From NCBI GenBank assembly GCA_020632955.1, contig JACKEO010000006.1, positions 1 to 64,000 on the forward strand: DNA of 64,000 nucleotides, given 5' to 3'. Shown here piece by piece: positions 43,869 to 51,814 of this stretch. Numbering within the stretch: the first letter of the stretch is position 1; every line of letters starts with the position of its first letter. The notes beneath the pieces are model-generated. The model was not told where the DNA came from and ran no database searches. It saw only the letters and a list, made by a program, of their open reading frames with translations. The position numbers and the translations under genes were made by a program. Source of the DNA: Alphaproteobacteria bacterium (lineage in GTDB: Bacteria > Myxococcota_A > UBA796 > GCA-2862545).

Positions 43869-45149
43869 TCAGGGCGAGGCGGGGGGGGCGATCCGGTAGC
43901 GGTAGTAGGTGGGCAGGCCGTTGCCCGTGGGCGGGAACTCCAGGCGCTGCAGCACCGTGCGCACGCACTCCTCGGCGGCCTGGGAGGCGACGCCGCCGAA
44001 GGAGTAGCCCGTGGGGTGGCCGAAGCCGTCGGTGTGCACGTCGAGGTGCGTGGGCAGCGGGCCGGCGGAGTCGGCGAAGCAGGGGTTGACCCGCGGGAGC
44101 TGGTAGATGTCGCCCACGCTGGCGGGCGGCGGCTCCGACACCGTCACCGTGACCCACGATCCCAGCAGCGCGCCGAGGGCGAGCACCGCCACCCCGGCGG
44201 CGGCCACGGCGTAGGCGCCCAGGCCCGCGAGCGCCTTGCGGCGGGGGCGCCGCAAGTCCAGGAAGACGACGTGCTGCTCGTCGGTGTTGCCGAGGGTGAT
44301 GCGGGCCCGCTCGGCCTTGGTGGGCACCTTGGCCGGATCGATCTCCACCGCGAAGGTGTGCCGCCCCGGGGGCACCGTGAGCACCCGCTCGGGGCGGGTG
44401 GTGAGGGCCGGGTGGTCGTGGTCGAGCGTGCCCCGCCAGCGCCCCGTGCCCTCGACCAGGAAGGAGACGGTGACCACCGAGGGCGCGCCCGTGGGGTCGA
44501 GCTCCACCACGTGCACGTCGGGACCCTCGACCGACACGGAGGTGGCCGCCGTGCCGTCGGGGTTGGTGTTGTGGCGGCCGTGCGCCGGGGGCGGCCCGCT
44601 GGGCGGCGGCCCCGCCGAGATCGGCGCGCGCGAGCGCATCGCCTCCTCGCGGCGGGAGCGATCGTAGTTGGCCCGGTTGAGCGGATCGCCGAGCACGCGC
44701 CACGCCTGGGCCGCCACCGGCTCGGGCGAGCGCCCGCCCGCCTGCAGGCCGCGCCATGCGCGCTCGATGTCGGCATAGGAGGCGTTGGGGGCCACGCCGA
44801 GCACCGCGTAGTAGTCGGGCGTGTCGACAGGGACGGCGCCGGAACGGCGGGCCGCGGAGGCGCCGCTGTCGCCCGCGGAGGACGCCGTCGCGCTGCCCGA
44901 GGACGGATCGCGGTGGAGGTGCTCCCGCATGTGGTCGTAGAGCTCGAGGAAGAGCTCGGCCTCACGCGCCCGCTTCGGATCGGACAGCGCCGACTCCTGC
45001 TCGCGCCGCTTCTTCTCGAGCTGGACCATCGCGTCCTTGACCGACATCCCCGGCGTGACGCCCAGGTAGGTCTCCACGTCGGGCGCGCCCGCCAGCCGAC
45101 AGAAGCTGCGGAGGGGATCCTGCGGGAGACGGTGGATGTTGGAGGTCAA
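43869..45149 (-). CDS. Transmembrane J-domain-like protein with AgmX/TonB-like C-terminal domain
   Basis: 426 residues. A J-like segment (111-166) has DYYAVLGVAPNASYADIERAW and LGDPLNRANYDR, but HPD is replaced by GGRSPE, so it should not stimulate ATPase in the usual way. Residues 20-80 (YLGVTPGM...) look like a second, weaker J-type helix pair. A beta-rich cytoplasmic domain (about 200-300) precedes a single membrane helix (308-337). The C-terminal 350-426 has two cysteines (357, 395) and EECVRTVLQRLEFPPTGNG, like AgmX/PglI or TonB C-terminal domains. It would link the cytoplasmic Hsp70 proteins to the envelope. Confidence 0.72.
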   Translation of the reverse strand: MTSNIHRLPQDPLRSFCRLAGAPDVETYLGVTPGMSVKDAMVQLEKKRREQESALSDPKRAREAELFLELYDHMREHLHRDPSSGSATASSAGDSGASAARRSGAVPVDTPDYYAVLGVAPNASYADIERAWRGLQAGGRSPEPVAAQAWRVLGDPLNRANYDRSRREEAMRSRAPISAGPPPSGPPPAHGRHNTNPDGTAATSVSVEGPDVHVVELDPTGAPSVVTVSFLVEGTGRWRGTLDHDHPALTTRPERVLTVPPGRHTFAVEIDPAKVPTKAERARITLGNTDEQHVVFLDLRRPRRKALAGLGAYAVAAAGVAVLALGALLGSWVTVTVSEPPPASVGDIYQLPRVNPCFADSAGPLPTHLDVHTDGFGHPTGYSFGGVASQAAEECVRTVLQRLEFPPTGNGLPTYYRYRIAPPASP

Positions 45150-45200
45150 CCGGCGTTCGTCCTCGCCCTCGGACTCGACGGCGACGCGCCGTCCACGATC

Positions 45201-46844
45201 TCAGTCCAGCTGTATCGTATCGGACCGTCGGGTCGCTCGTCTCACCTCATCTTCCGACAGGGATCCACGGTAGTGGATGTCGCCGTCGCGCCGGATGCCG
45301 GTGTCGACGTCGAGCACCTGGACCTGGAGGATGCGGTCCTCCCCGTAGCGGTAGATGATCTCGATGGGCGTGCCCACGGGCCGGGGCGGAAGGCCCCGGA
45401 GCTCCACGACGCCGATGACGGTGACCTCGTCGCGGGCCGCGCCGTCGCCCTCGGTGACCTCCACCCGCACGCCGGTCATGCCCTCGTAGGCGTAGGTGAA
45501 GCGCCCCTTCACCTCGCAGGGCACGGGCGTGCCCTTCGGGATCAGCCGGATGACGCGCTCCTGCCGCTCCCGGTCGAGGGCGATGAGCCCGAGATCCTGC
45601 GTGGTGGCGTCGCGCAGCTGCAGGCTGGTGTCGACGTGCCCGCCGTCGGCGAGGCCGATGGCGGCGCGCGTGGTGGAGGGCGCGGGCTCGTCCAGGCGTT
45701 CGCGCGGCACGTCCTCGGTGCGTGGCCGCTCGAGGGGCTTGGCGCTCAGGCCGGGGTGGCTGCGATCGTGACGCAGCACGGCGAGGCGTGCGGCGCCCAG
45801 GGCGACCACCTGGTCCGGGTGGCTGGGGAGCAGCAGGCGCTCGCCGAAGCGCTCCTGCAGGGCGCGGCGCACGTTGGGCAGGCGGCAGCCCCGCCCCACG
45901 GCCACGCAGCAGGACACGTCCGCCAGGCTCTCGCCGATCTCGGCCAGCGCGGTGTCGATGAGGCCCACCGCGCTCACCACGAGTCCGGCGGTGTGGGCGC
46001 CGAAGGTGTCGCGATCGATCTCGACCTTCACCTGCACGCCGGCGTGGGCGATGCGCGTGGCGGCGACGTCGCGGTGCCCGAGCGCGGCGATGGCGGCGTG
46101 CGCGGCGTCGACCACCTGCTGGGCGAGGTGCTCGTCCTCGGTGCCGCGGTTGGGCGATACCGCCCGGTACTTGTCGACCAGCAGCGCGCGCAGCTTCAGC
46201 TCGAAGGCGCGCACGCACAGGTCGTAGCGCACGGTGCTGGACCGCACGGTGAGGGCCTCGCCCTCCTTCTGGAGCAGCGTGATCTCGAGGTCGCGGCCGC
46301 CCAGGTCGAAGACCACCACCGTGCCGTCGTCGGCGCGCGTGGGCACCTCGGCGCCGAGGGCTGCGCAGAGCGGCTGGTTGACGAGGCTCTTGACCTCGAG
46401 GCCGCCGAGCTGGGCCGCGGCCACGGCGGCGGCCCGTCGGGCGCTGTCGTACCAGGCGGGCACGGCCAGCACGGCGCGTCGGATCTCGGCGCCCCGGAGC
46501 TCGCTCGCGTCCTCCCGGAGCTTGCGCAGCAGCAGGCCCACCAGCTCCTGCGCCGTCCACGACTGGCCGTGCATCTGCGGCCGCCAGTCGGCCTCGCCCA
46601 GGCGCCAGGGCAGGTCCTCCACCACCAGGTGCGGCTCGATGGCCATCATCTTCCGCGCCTCGGTGCCCACCGCGACGCCGTCGGCCTCGAAGAGGTGCAG
46701 CACGGCGGGCGTGGAGTCGTCACCGTCGGCGTTGGGCACGACGCGGGTGCGGCCGTCCTCGTCGAAGAGGGCCATCGTCACGCCGGTGATGCCGAGGTCG
46801 ATCCCGAGGATCGCGCGCTCGGTGCGGGTGTCTCGATCGCTCAC
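45201..46844 (-). CDS. Second Hsp70 (DnaK-like) with degenerate ATPase motifs
   Basis: 547 residues with nucleotide-binding and beta substrate-binding domains but no lid. The phosphate-1 loop is GIDLGITG instead of GTTN. NEPT has become NQPL (156-159; catalytic Glu to Gln). GGGT is GGRD (DLGGRD, 180-185), losing the conserved threonine, and the catalytic lysine (DnaK Lys70) is not found at its place (EDLPWRLG). GGSTRMP is GRGCRLP. So ATP hydrolysis is probably lost. The GTG start overlaps the grpE stop (GTGA, 46841-46844). It may serve as a regulatory partner of the Hsp70-vWA protein. Confidence 0.8.
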   Translation of the reverse strand: MSDRDTRTERAILGIDLGITGVTMALFDEDGRTRVVPNADGDDSTPAVLHLFEADGVAVGTEARKMMAIEPHLVVEDLPWRLGEADWRPQMHGQSWTAQELVGLLLRKLREDASELRGAEIRRAVLAVPAWYDSARRAAAVAAAQLGGLEVKSLVNQPLCAALGAEVPTRADDGTVVVFDLGGRDLEITLLQKEGEALTVRSSTVRYDLCVRAFELKLRALLVDKYRAVSPNRGTEDEHLAQQVVDAAHAAIAALGHRDVAATRIAHAGVQVKVEIDRDTFGAHTAGLVVSAVGLIDTALAEIGESLADVSCCVAVGRGCRLPNVRRALQERFGERLLLPSHPDQVVALGAARLAVLRHDRSHPGLSAKPLERPRTEDVPRERLDEPAPSTTRAAIGLADGGHVDTSLQLRDATTQDLGLIALDRERQERVIRLIPKGTPVPCEVKGRFTYAYEGMTGVRVEVTEGDGAARDEVTVIGVVELRGLPPRPVGTPIEIIYRYGEDRILQVQVLDVDTGIRRDGDIHYRGSLSEDEVRRATRRSDTIQLD

Positions 46845-47350
46845 GCGCTGCCCGGATCGCCGCCGCGCCACTTGTAGACCACCACCTCCTCGGCCCGCAG
46901 CGGCTTGTCGCGGCGGAGGAAGCCCCGCTTGAGCACCTGCGCGATGCGGTTGTCCTCGCTGCCGGTGGAGGCCTTCTGCAGCTGCACCGCGCGGTGGACG
47001 GCCGGGTCGAAGTCCTCGCGGGCCTCCATGGGCACCACGTCGCGGCGGTAGAGCACCTCGAGCAGCTCCTCCACGAGGAACTGGAAGGAGTCGGCGATCG
47101 TCTCGGGGGTCATCTCCTCCTTGACCAGGCTCTGGTGGAACCAGGTCATGGAGTCGTAGAGCAGCAGCAGGTCGAGGAGCAGGGGCCGCTCCTGCTGCTC
47201 CACGAAGCCGTCCTTGTAGTCCTTGAGCTCGGCGTAGAGCTTCTCGAAGGCCGCCTCGCGGACGGGGTCGTTCGCGAGGCGGTCGTCGACGCGCTCGCGG
47301 AGGGCGTCGACGGCGCCGACCAGGCGGGAGAGGTCCTCGGGCGTGCTCAC
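46841..47350 (-). CDS. grpE: Nucleotide exchange factor GrpE-like
   Basis: 169 residues. A long helix (about 5-90) is followed by the GrpE beta-wing: EAREDFDPAVHRAVQL matches the FDPNLHEAV signature and VLKRGFLRRDKPLRAEEVVVYK matches the QKGYLLHDRVLRPA...V segment. It releases ADP from Hsp70. It lies between the two Hsp70 genes, so it probably serves the catalytic Hsp70-vWA protein. It is somewhat shorter than typical GrpE and likely a paralogue of the housekeeping one, since no ordinary dnaK is adjacent. Confidence 0.83.
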   Translation of the reverse strand: MSTPEDLSRLVGAVDALRERVDDRLANDPVREAAFEKLYAELKDYKDGFVEQQERPLLLDLLLLYDSMTWFHQSLVKEEMTPETIADSFQFLVEELLEVLYRRDVVPMEAREDFDPAVHRAVQLQKASTGSEDNRIAQVLKRGFLRRDKPLRAEEVVVYKWRGGDPGSA

Positions 47351-47398
47351 GCTGCGGTCTCCTGGAACGAGGGGGCCGTGCAGCCCCGGGTGCCGACG

Positions 47399-49393
47399 CT
47401 AGGGGGCCCAGGTGGCGAGGTTGGCGTATCCGCTCCCGAGGTCGATCGGCTGGGTGGGGCCGAAGAGGCGATCGGGGGCCGAGACGAGGGCGCGGAGGAC
47501 CTCCTGCCGGGGGGTGGGGCCCACCGCGACCGCCACCACCTGGGCGCCGCGCTCGCGCAGCCGCTGGGCCACGCGCCCCACGGCGTCGGCGTCCTGCAGC
47601 AGACCGTCGGACAGGATGACCCACGTGCGCTCGACGCCCGCCTCGGGCTCGATGGTGGCGTCGGCCCGCTCGAGCGTGTCGGCCAGGGGCGTGGAGCCCA
47701 CGGCGACGAGGCCCTCGAGCGCCTTGGCCACGCGCTCGGCGTCGGAGGTCGGCATCTGTCGCACGCCGCCCGGGCAGGTGACGATGCCCACCTTCTGGTG
47801 CGCCTTGCCGAGCAGATCGCTGGCGAGGCGGTGCACGGCGCGGCGGGCCGCCTCCATCGCCGGGCCGTACATCGACCCCGAGCAGTCGATGACCAGCATG
47901 GTCTGCCGGGGGGAGCGGCCCTCCGCGATGTCGCGCAGGGTGACCTTCGAGGAGGCCACCCGGTAGGGCAGGGTCTGGCCGCTCTCCAGGTCCATCGCCT
48001 CCACCTCGACGATGGCGTTGGCGTTGTAGCGGTAGGTGATCGACAGGCGGCTGGCGCCCGCGGGACGCGGCGGGATGCCGTAGAACTCGAAGTGGCCGAG
48101 CACCGTGCCCTGCAGCGGGTCGTCGGCCTCGCCCTGCACCAGCCAGAGGTCCACGCAGGTCTGGTTGTCGAAGCTGGTGATGATGTCCTCGCGGGTGCGC
48201 TCGGCGGGCACGCGCGTGTTGCGGTCGATGATGCGCGCGTTCGCCAGGCGCCCGTCGCGGATGGCGGCGAGACCGAGGCTGTGGCTGGTGACGTCGTGGG
48301 TGCGCAGGTCGACGGGCGCCTGCTCGCCGTCGCGCCGGGCCGCCTCGAGGGCCGCGGTGAGGGCTGCCCCCAGCGCCACGCACTCGTCGGGGTTGATGTC
48401 GGCCGACGGCGGACGGCCGAAGGTGCGCTCCAGCATCTCGCGCACCATCGGCATGCGCGTGGAGCCGCCGGCGAGGAGCACCGTGTCGATGTCGTCCACC
48501 CGATACCGGGCGTCCTGCAGCACCTCCCGCGTCATCCCCTCGGTGCGGTCGAGCAGGTGCTTCGACAGCGAGGCGAACTCCTCGCGGGTGAGGGTGGTGC
48601 GGAGCACGTGCCCCTGGAACTCGTGGAAGATGTTCACCTTGGGGCGGCGCGTGAGGCTGATCTTCGCGCTCACCGCCTTCGCGCGCAGGTCGGACACGCT
48701 CACCAGATCGCTGCGTGGATCCACCCCGTGCTTGTCGACGAAGGCCTCGGCCACGTGGTCGACGATGAGGTCGTCCCAGTCCTTGCCGCCGAGCTGGTGG
48801 TCGCCCTTCGTGGCGACGACGTTGATCTCGTTGTCGGCCATGTCGACGACGGTGACGTCGAAGGTGCCGCCGCCGAGGTCGAACACGAGGATCTTCGCCC
48901 GGGCGCCCAGGTTCTGCAGGCCGTAGGCGAAGGCGGCGGCGGTGGGCTCGTTGAGGAGGGCCAGCACCTCCAGGCCCGCCATCCGCCCGGCCCGCAGGGT
49001 GGCGCGTCGCTGCAGGTCGTTGAAGTAGGCGGGCACCGTGATGACGGCGCGGTCGACCGGCACCCCGAGGCGCAGCTCCGCGTCGTGCTTGAGCTTGGCC
49101 AGGATGAAGTGCGACAGCTCCTCGGGCCCGTAGTCCTTGCCCTTCCACGAGAAGGTGTAGGACTCGTCGCCCATGTGGCGCTTCACGAACTCGATGACCT
49201 GGTCGGGGTAGACCTGGGCCGCCTGCTTGGCGTAGCTGCCGACGATCACGTCGGCGTCCTCGAACATGATGACCGAGGGCGTGATGCGGTCGCCCTCGGC
49301 GTTGGGGAGCACCTCGGGCACGCCGTGCTCGTTGACGTGCGCGATCGCGGAGAAGGTGGTGCCGAGGTCGATCCCGACCGCTGCGGAAGCCAT
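47399..49393 (-). CDS. Hsp70 fused to a von Willebrand factor A domain
   Basis: 664 residues. The Hsp70 nucleotide-binding domain (1-360) is intact: GIDLGTTFS (7-15), Lys71 at the catalytic place, NEPTAAAFAYG (Glu149), DLGGGTFDV (Thr177) and AGGSTRMPMV. The beta substrate-binding domain covers about 368-480. The usual helical lid is replaced by a vWA domain (498-640) with a complete MIDAS: DCSGSM (Asp503, Ser505, Ser507), Thr568 and Asp596, so it should bind Mg2+ and a ligand. It is the first gene of the cluster with grpE, the degenerate Hsp70, the J-like and TPR proteins, and has a promoter upstream. Confidence 0.92.
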   Translation of the reverse strand: MASAAVGIDLGTTFSAIAHVNEHGVPEVLPNAEGDRITPSVIMFEDADVIVGSYAKQAAQVYPDQVIEFVKRHMGDESYTFSWKGKDYGPEELSHFILAKLKHDAELRLGVPVDRAVITVPAYFNDLQRRATLRAGRMAGLEVLALLNEPTAAAFAYGLQNLGARAKILVFDLGGGTFDVTVVDMADNEINVVATKGDHQLGGKDWDDLIVDHVAEAFVDKHGVDPRSDLVSVSDLRAKAVSAKISLTRRPKVNIFHEFQGHVLRTTLTREEFASLSKHLLDRTEGMTREVLQDARYRVDDIDTVLLAGGSTRMPMVREMLERTFGRPPSADINPDECVALGAALTAALEAARRDGEQAPVDLRTHDVTSHSLGLAAIRDGRLANARIIDRNTRVPAERTREDIITSFDNQTCVDLWLVQGEADDPLQGTVLGHFEFYGIPPRPAGASRLSITYRYNANAIVEVEAMDLESGQTLPYRVASSKVTLRDIAEGRSPRQTMLVIDCSGSMYGPAMEAARRAVHRLASDLLGKAHQKVGIVTCPGGVRQMPTSDAERVAKALEGLVAVGSTPLADTLERADATIEPEAGVERTWVILSDGLLQDADAVGRVAQRLRERGAQVVAVAVGPTPRQEVLRALVSAPDRLFGPTQPIDLGSGYANLATWAP

Positions 49394-49460
49394 GCTCGCT
49401 CGCTCCTGACCGGGCCCTGGGCGCGGGAGGCGCCGTCCCGGGGGGGCCCGAGGCTGCCGG

Positions 49461-49490
49461 AGTATATCGGCACCTCGATCGGAAACCCAA
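49461..49490 (-). promoter_or_regulatory. Sigma70-type promoter for the Hsp70-vWA cluster
   Basis: Read on the minus strand, TTGGGT (49490-49485) is followed, after 18 bases, by TATACT (49466-49461), a good -10. The expected start of transcription is near 49454, giving a leader of about 60 bases before the ATG at 49393. No heat-shock sigma32 pattern or CIRCE-type repeat was seen. Confidence 0.55.
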
Positions 49491-49541
49491 GGCGCGCTGC
49501 CCCGCGGGGATCGCGCAGCACACGTGCACCCCGGAGGACCC

Positions 49542-50117
49542 ATGCGGCTCGTGCTCGCCTCGACCAGCCCCTGGCGGCTGCGGATGCTCCGGGACGCGGG
49601 CCTCGACGTGTCGGGCGTGGCCCCCGGCGTGGACGAGGAGCCGCTGGTGGGCGACGGTCCCGTGGTCACGGCCGCCTTGCGCGCGCGAGCCAAGGCCGAG
49701 GCCGTCGCGACGCGCCACCCGGACGCGTGGGTGCTCGGGGCCGACCAGGTGGTGCACGCGGGCGACGAGGTGTTCGGCAAGCCGCGCGACCCGGTCGATC
49801 ACCTGGCGCGCCTGCGCAGCCTGCGCGGCGAGACGCACGCCCTCGTCACGGCCTGGTCGCTGCGCGGTCCGGGCCTGCCCGCCGACGGGGTCTGCACCAC
49901 GCGGATGGTGGTGCGCGCCGACCTCACCGACGCCGAGCTCGAGGCCTACGTGCGCTCGGGCGAGGGGAGCGGGTGCGCCGGCGGGTACGCGGCGGAGGGG
50001 CAGGGGGCCTTCCTCTTCCGCGCCGTGGAGGGCGACTGGTTCAACGTGATCGGCCTGCCGCTGCTCGACGTGGTGGGGGCGCTGCGTGCGCGTGGCTGGC
50101 GCTACGGCGCCGGCTGA
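49542..50117 (+). CDS. maf: Maf-family nucleoside triphosphate pyrophosphatase
   Basis: 191 residues. LVLASTSPWRLRML near the start is the Maf signature; GADQVV and FGKPRD follow, then the GCAGGYAAEGQG loop and NVIGLPLLDVVGAL. Members hydrolyse modified or excess NTPs and in some cases arrest division. The ATG at 49542 has CCGGAGG 5 bases upstream. It is divergent from the Hsp70-vWA cluster and its end overlaps the convergent hydroxylase gene. Confidence 0.94.
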   Translation: MRLVLASTSPWRLRMLRDAGLDVSGVAPGVDEEPLVGDGPVVTAALRARAKAEAVATRHPDAWVLGADQVVHAGDEVFGKPRDPVDHLARLRSLRGETHALVTAWSLRGPGLPADGVCTTRMVVRADLTDAELEAYVRSGEGSGCAGGYAAEGQGAFLFRAVEGDWFNVIGLPLLDVVGALRARGWRYGAG

Positions 50118-50896
50118 TCGGCGCGCCCGCGCACGCCGCCGGCGGCGCGGTGGGCCGCGTAGCCTCGGGCCTCGGTGCCCAGTGCCACGTCGAGCCAGCC
50201 CAGGAAGCCCGAGTAGTTGCCGTGGAAGCGGCTGTGGTGGAAGTCGTGGTGCTCGGGGCCGTGCCCGCCGGGCAGCCACCGCCACGGGCTGATCGGCAGG
50301 TGGTAGCCGCAGTGCCCCTCGGCCGCCTCGAGCTGGCGCAGCACCACCCAGGCGTACACCACGGCCACGTGCGCGCCGACCACCACGGGCCCGGCGAGCA
50401 TGAGCAGCCCGGTGGCCACGTACTCCACGGGGTGCATGTAGTGGCCGGTGGCCGCGAAGGGCGTGGGGATGCGGTGGTGCACGGCGTGGATGCGCCGGTA
50501 CAGCCACCCCTCGTGCATCGCGCGGTGCATCAGCCAGTAGAGCGCGTCGTCCACGTACACGAAGAGCAGGAGCTGGCCTGCCGCGAGCCACACCGGCGGC
50601 AACGGACCGGTGTGCACGCCCGTGAGGGGACGGAGCAGCGGCCACACGCAGAGGCTCACGGCGAGCATCGCCACGCTGTTGACCGCCCACCGCCCGAGGG
50701 AGGGCCCGAGCCACCGGTCCACCTGGAAGGGACGCCCCTGGATCCGCCAGCGCTCCGCCCAGGCGGGCGCGCGCCAGGCCAGCCACGTGAGCGGCACGGC
50801 GAAGACGGCGAAGGCCACCACGCTCACCGCGTTGGCGGCGAGGATGAAGGAGATCAGCAGCGGGTCGGCGAAGGCCTGGGCGAGGGCGTCGGTCAC
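50102..50896 (-). CDS. Fatty acid hydroxylase/sterol desaturase family membrane protein
   Basis: 264 residues with four to six membrane helices. Histidine clusters typical of the di-iron family are present: HRAMHEG (about 124), RRIHAVHH (about 134) and HHDFHHSRFH (about 217). It uses oxygen to hydroxylate or desaturate a lipid. The GTG start at 50896 gives MTDALAQA. The substrate is unknown; hopanoid or fatty-acid modification is possible. Confidence 0.85.
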   Translation of the reverse strand: MTDALAQAFADPLLISFILAANAVSVVAFAVFAVPLTWLAWRAPAWAERWRIQGRPFQVDRWLGPSLGRWAVNSVAMLAVSLCVWPLLRPLTGVHTGPLPPVWLAAGQLLLFVYVDDALYWLMHRAMHEGWLYRRIHAVHHRIPTPFAATGHYMHPVEYVATGLLMLAGPVVVGAHVAVVYAWVVLRQLEAAEGHCGYHLPISPWRWLPGGHGPEHHDFHHSRFHGNYSGFLGWLDVALGTEARGYAAHRAAGGVRGRADQPAP

Positions 50897-50922
50897 GCGC
50901 CCCGCTATCGCGGCGGCCGGCG

Positions 50923-51801
50923 GTGCAGGCTACGACCGCGCGACGGGAGCAGGCGGTGGACGACCTCGTGGACGAGCTGGGGGCGCTGATCGCCGACGTG
51001 AAGGCGGCGCTGGCCGATCACGCCCTGCGCGGCGCCCGCACCGAGGCGCGCGACGCGGCCCTCCCCGAGGCGGTGCCGGTGGCGCTGGATGCCGCCGACG
51101 AGGCGCCCGCGGACGGCGCGATCGCGGAGGACGTGGCGGTCGAGGAGGAGGCGCCTGCCGCAGCCCTCTGGGACCGCCTGGCCGACACCTCCCGCGAGGC
51201 GGTGCGCCCGCTGGACCCGGCGGACGGCACCGGCGCCGAGGGCCTCGCCCGCATCCAGGCCGACCTCGGGGACTGCCGTCGGTGCGGTCTCTGCGAGGGG
51301 CGCACGAACGTGGTCTTCGGCGTCGGCGATCCCGACGCCGACCTGCTCGTCATCGGGGAGGGGCCCGGTCAGCAGGAGGACCTGAAGGGCGAGCCCTTCG
51401 TGGGCCCCGCGGGGCAGATGCTCGACCGCATGCTGGAGAACGTGCTCGGGCTCCGACGCGATCAGGTCTACATCGCCAACGTGGTGAAGTGCCGCCCTCC
51501 GGGCAACCGCAACCCCGCGCCGGAGGAGGCCGCCACCTGCAAGCCCTTCCTCCTGCGGCAGGTGGCCGCCGTGCGCCCCCGGCTCGTGCTGGTGCTCGGG
51601 AGCGTGGCGCTGCGCGAGGTGCTGTGCCTGCAGGGCATCAAGCGCTCCCGCGGGCGCGAGACCCGGCTCGGGGGCATCCCGGCCATCCCCACCTTCCACC
51701 CGGCCTACCTGTTGCGCGTGCCGGAGGACAAGCGGCTGGCCTTCGACGACCTCAAGCTCGCCCGCGCCCGCTACGACGCGCTCGGGGGCCGGCGAGGCTG
51801 A
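50923..51801 (+). CDS. Family 4 uracil-DNA glycosylase
   Basis: 292 residues. An acidic N-terminal extension (about 1-100) of no clear fold precedes the domain. The iron-sulfur cysteines are CRRC (118, 121), Cys190 (VVKCRPPGNRNP) and Cys206. GEGPGQQEDLKGEPFVGPAGQMLDRML is the catalytic segment and TFHPAYLLR the DNA-binding loop. It removes uracil from DNA. GTG 50923 is used; GTG 50956, with GGGAG upstream, is an alternative that drops 11 residues. Confidence 0.9.
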   Translation: MQATTARREQAVDDLVDELGALIADVKAALADHALRGARTEARDAALPEAVPVALDAADEAPADGAIAEDVAVEEEAPAAALWDRLADTSREAVRPLDPADGTGAEGLARIQADLGDCRRCGLCEGRTNVVFGVGDPDADLLVIGEGPGQQEDLKGEPFVGPAGQMLDRMLENVLGLRRDQVYIANVVKCRPPGNRNPAPEEAATCKPFLLRQVAAVRPRLVLVLGSVALREVLCLQGIKRSRGRETRLGGIPAIPTFHPAYLLRVPEDKRLAFDDLKLARARYDALGGRRG

Positions 51802-51814
51802 GGCGGTCCCGGGA

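Noticed and set aside
43869..45149. Ordinary DnaJ co-chaperone
   Set aside because: HPD is absent and the protein has a membrane helix and an outer domain, so it is listed as J-like only.
45201..50786. A minus-strand open frame of 1861 codons
   Set aside because: It runs in one frame through parts of several genes. Only its last 547 codons, the second Hsp70, look like real protein; the rest is Arg/Ala/Pro-rich shadow of the Hsp70-vWA and maf genes.
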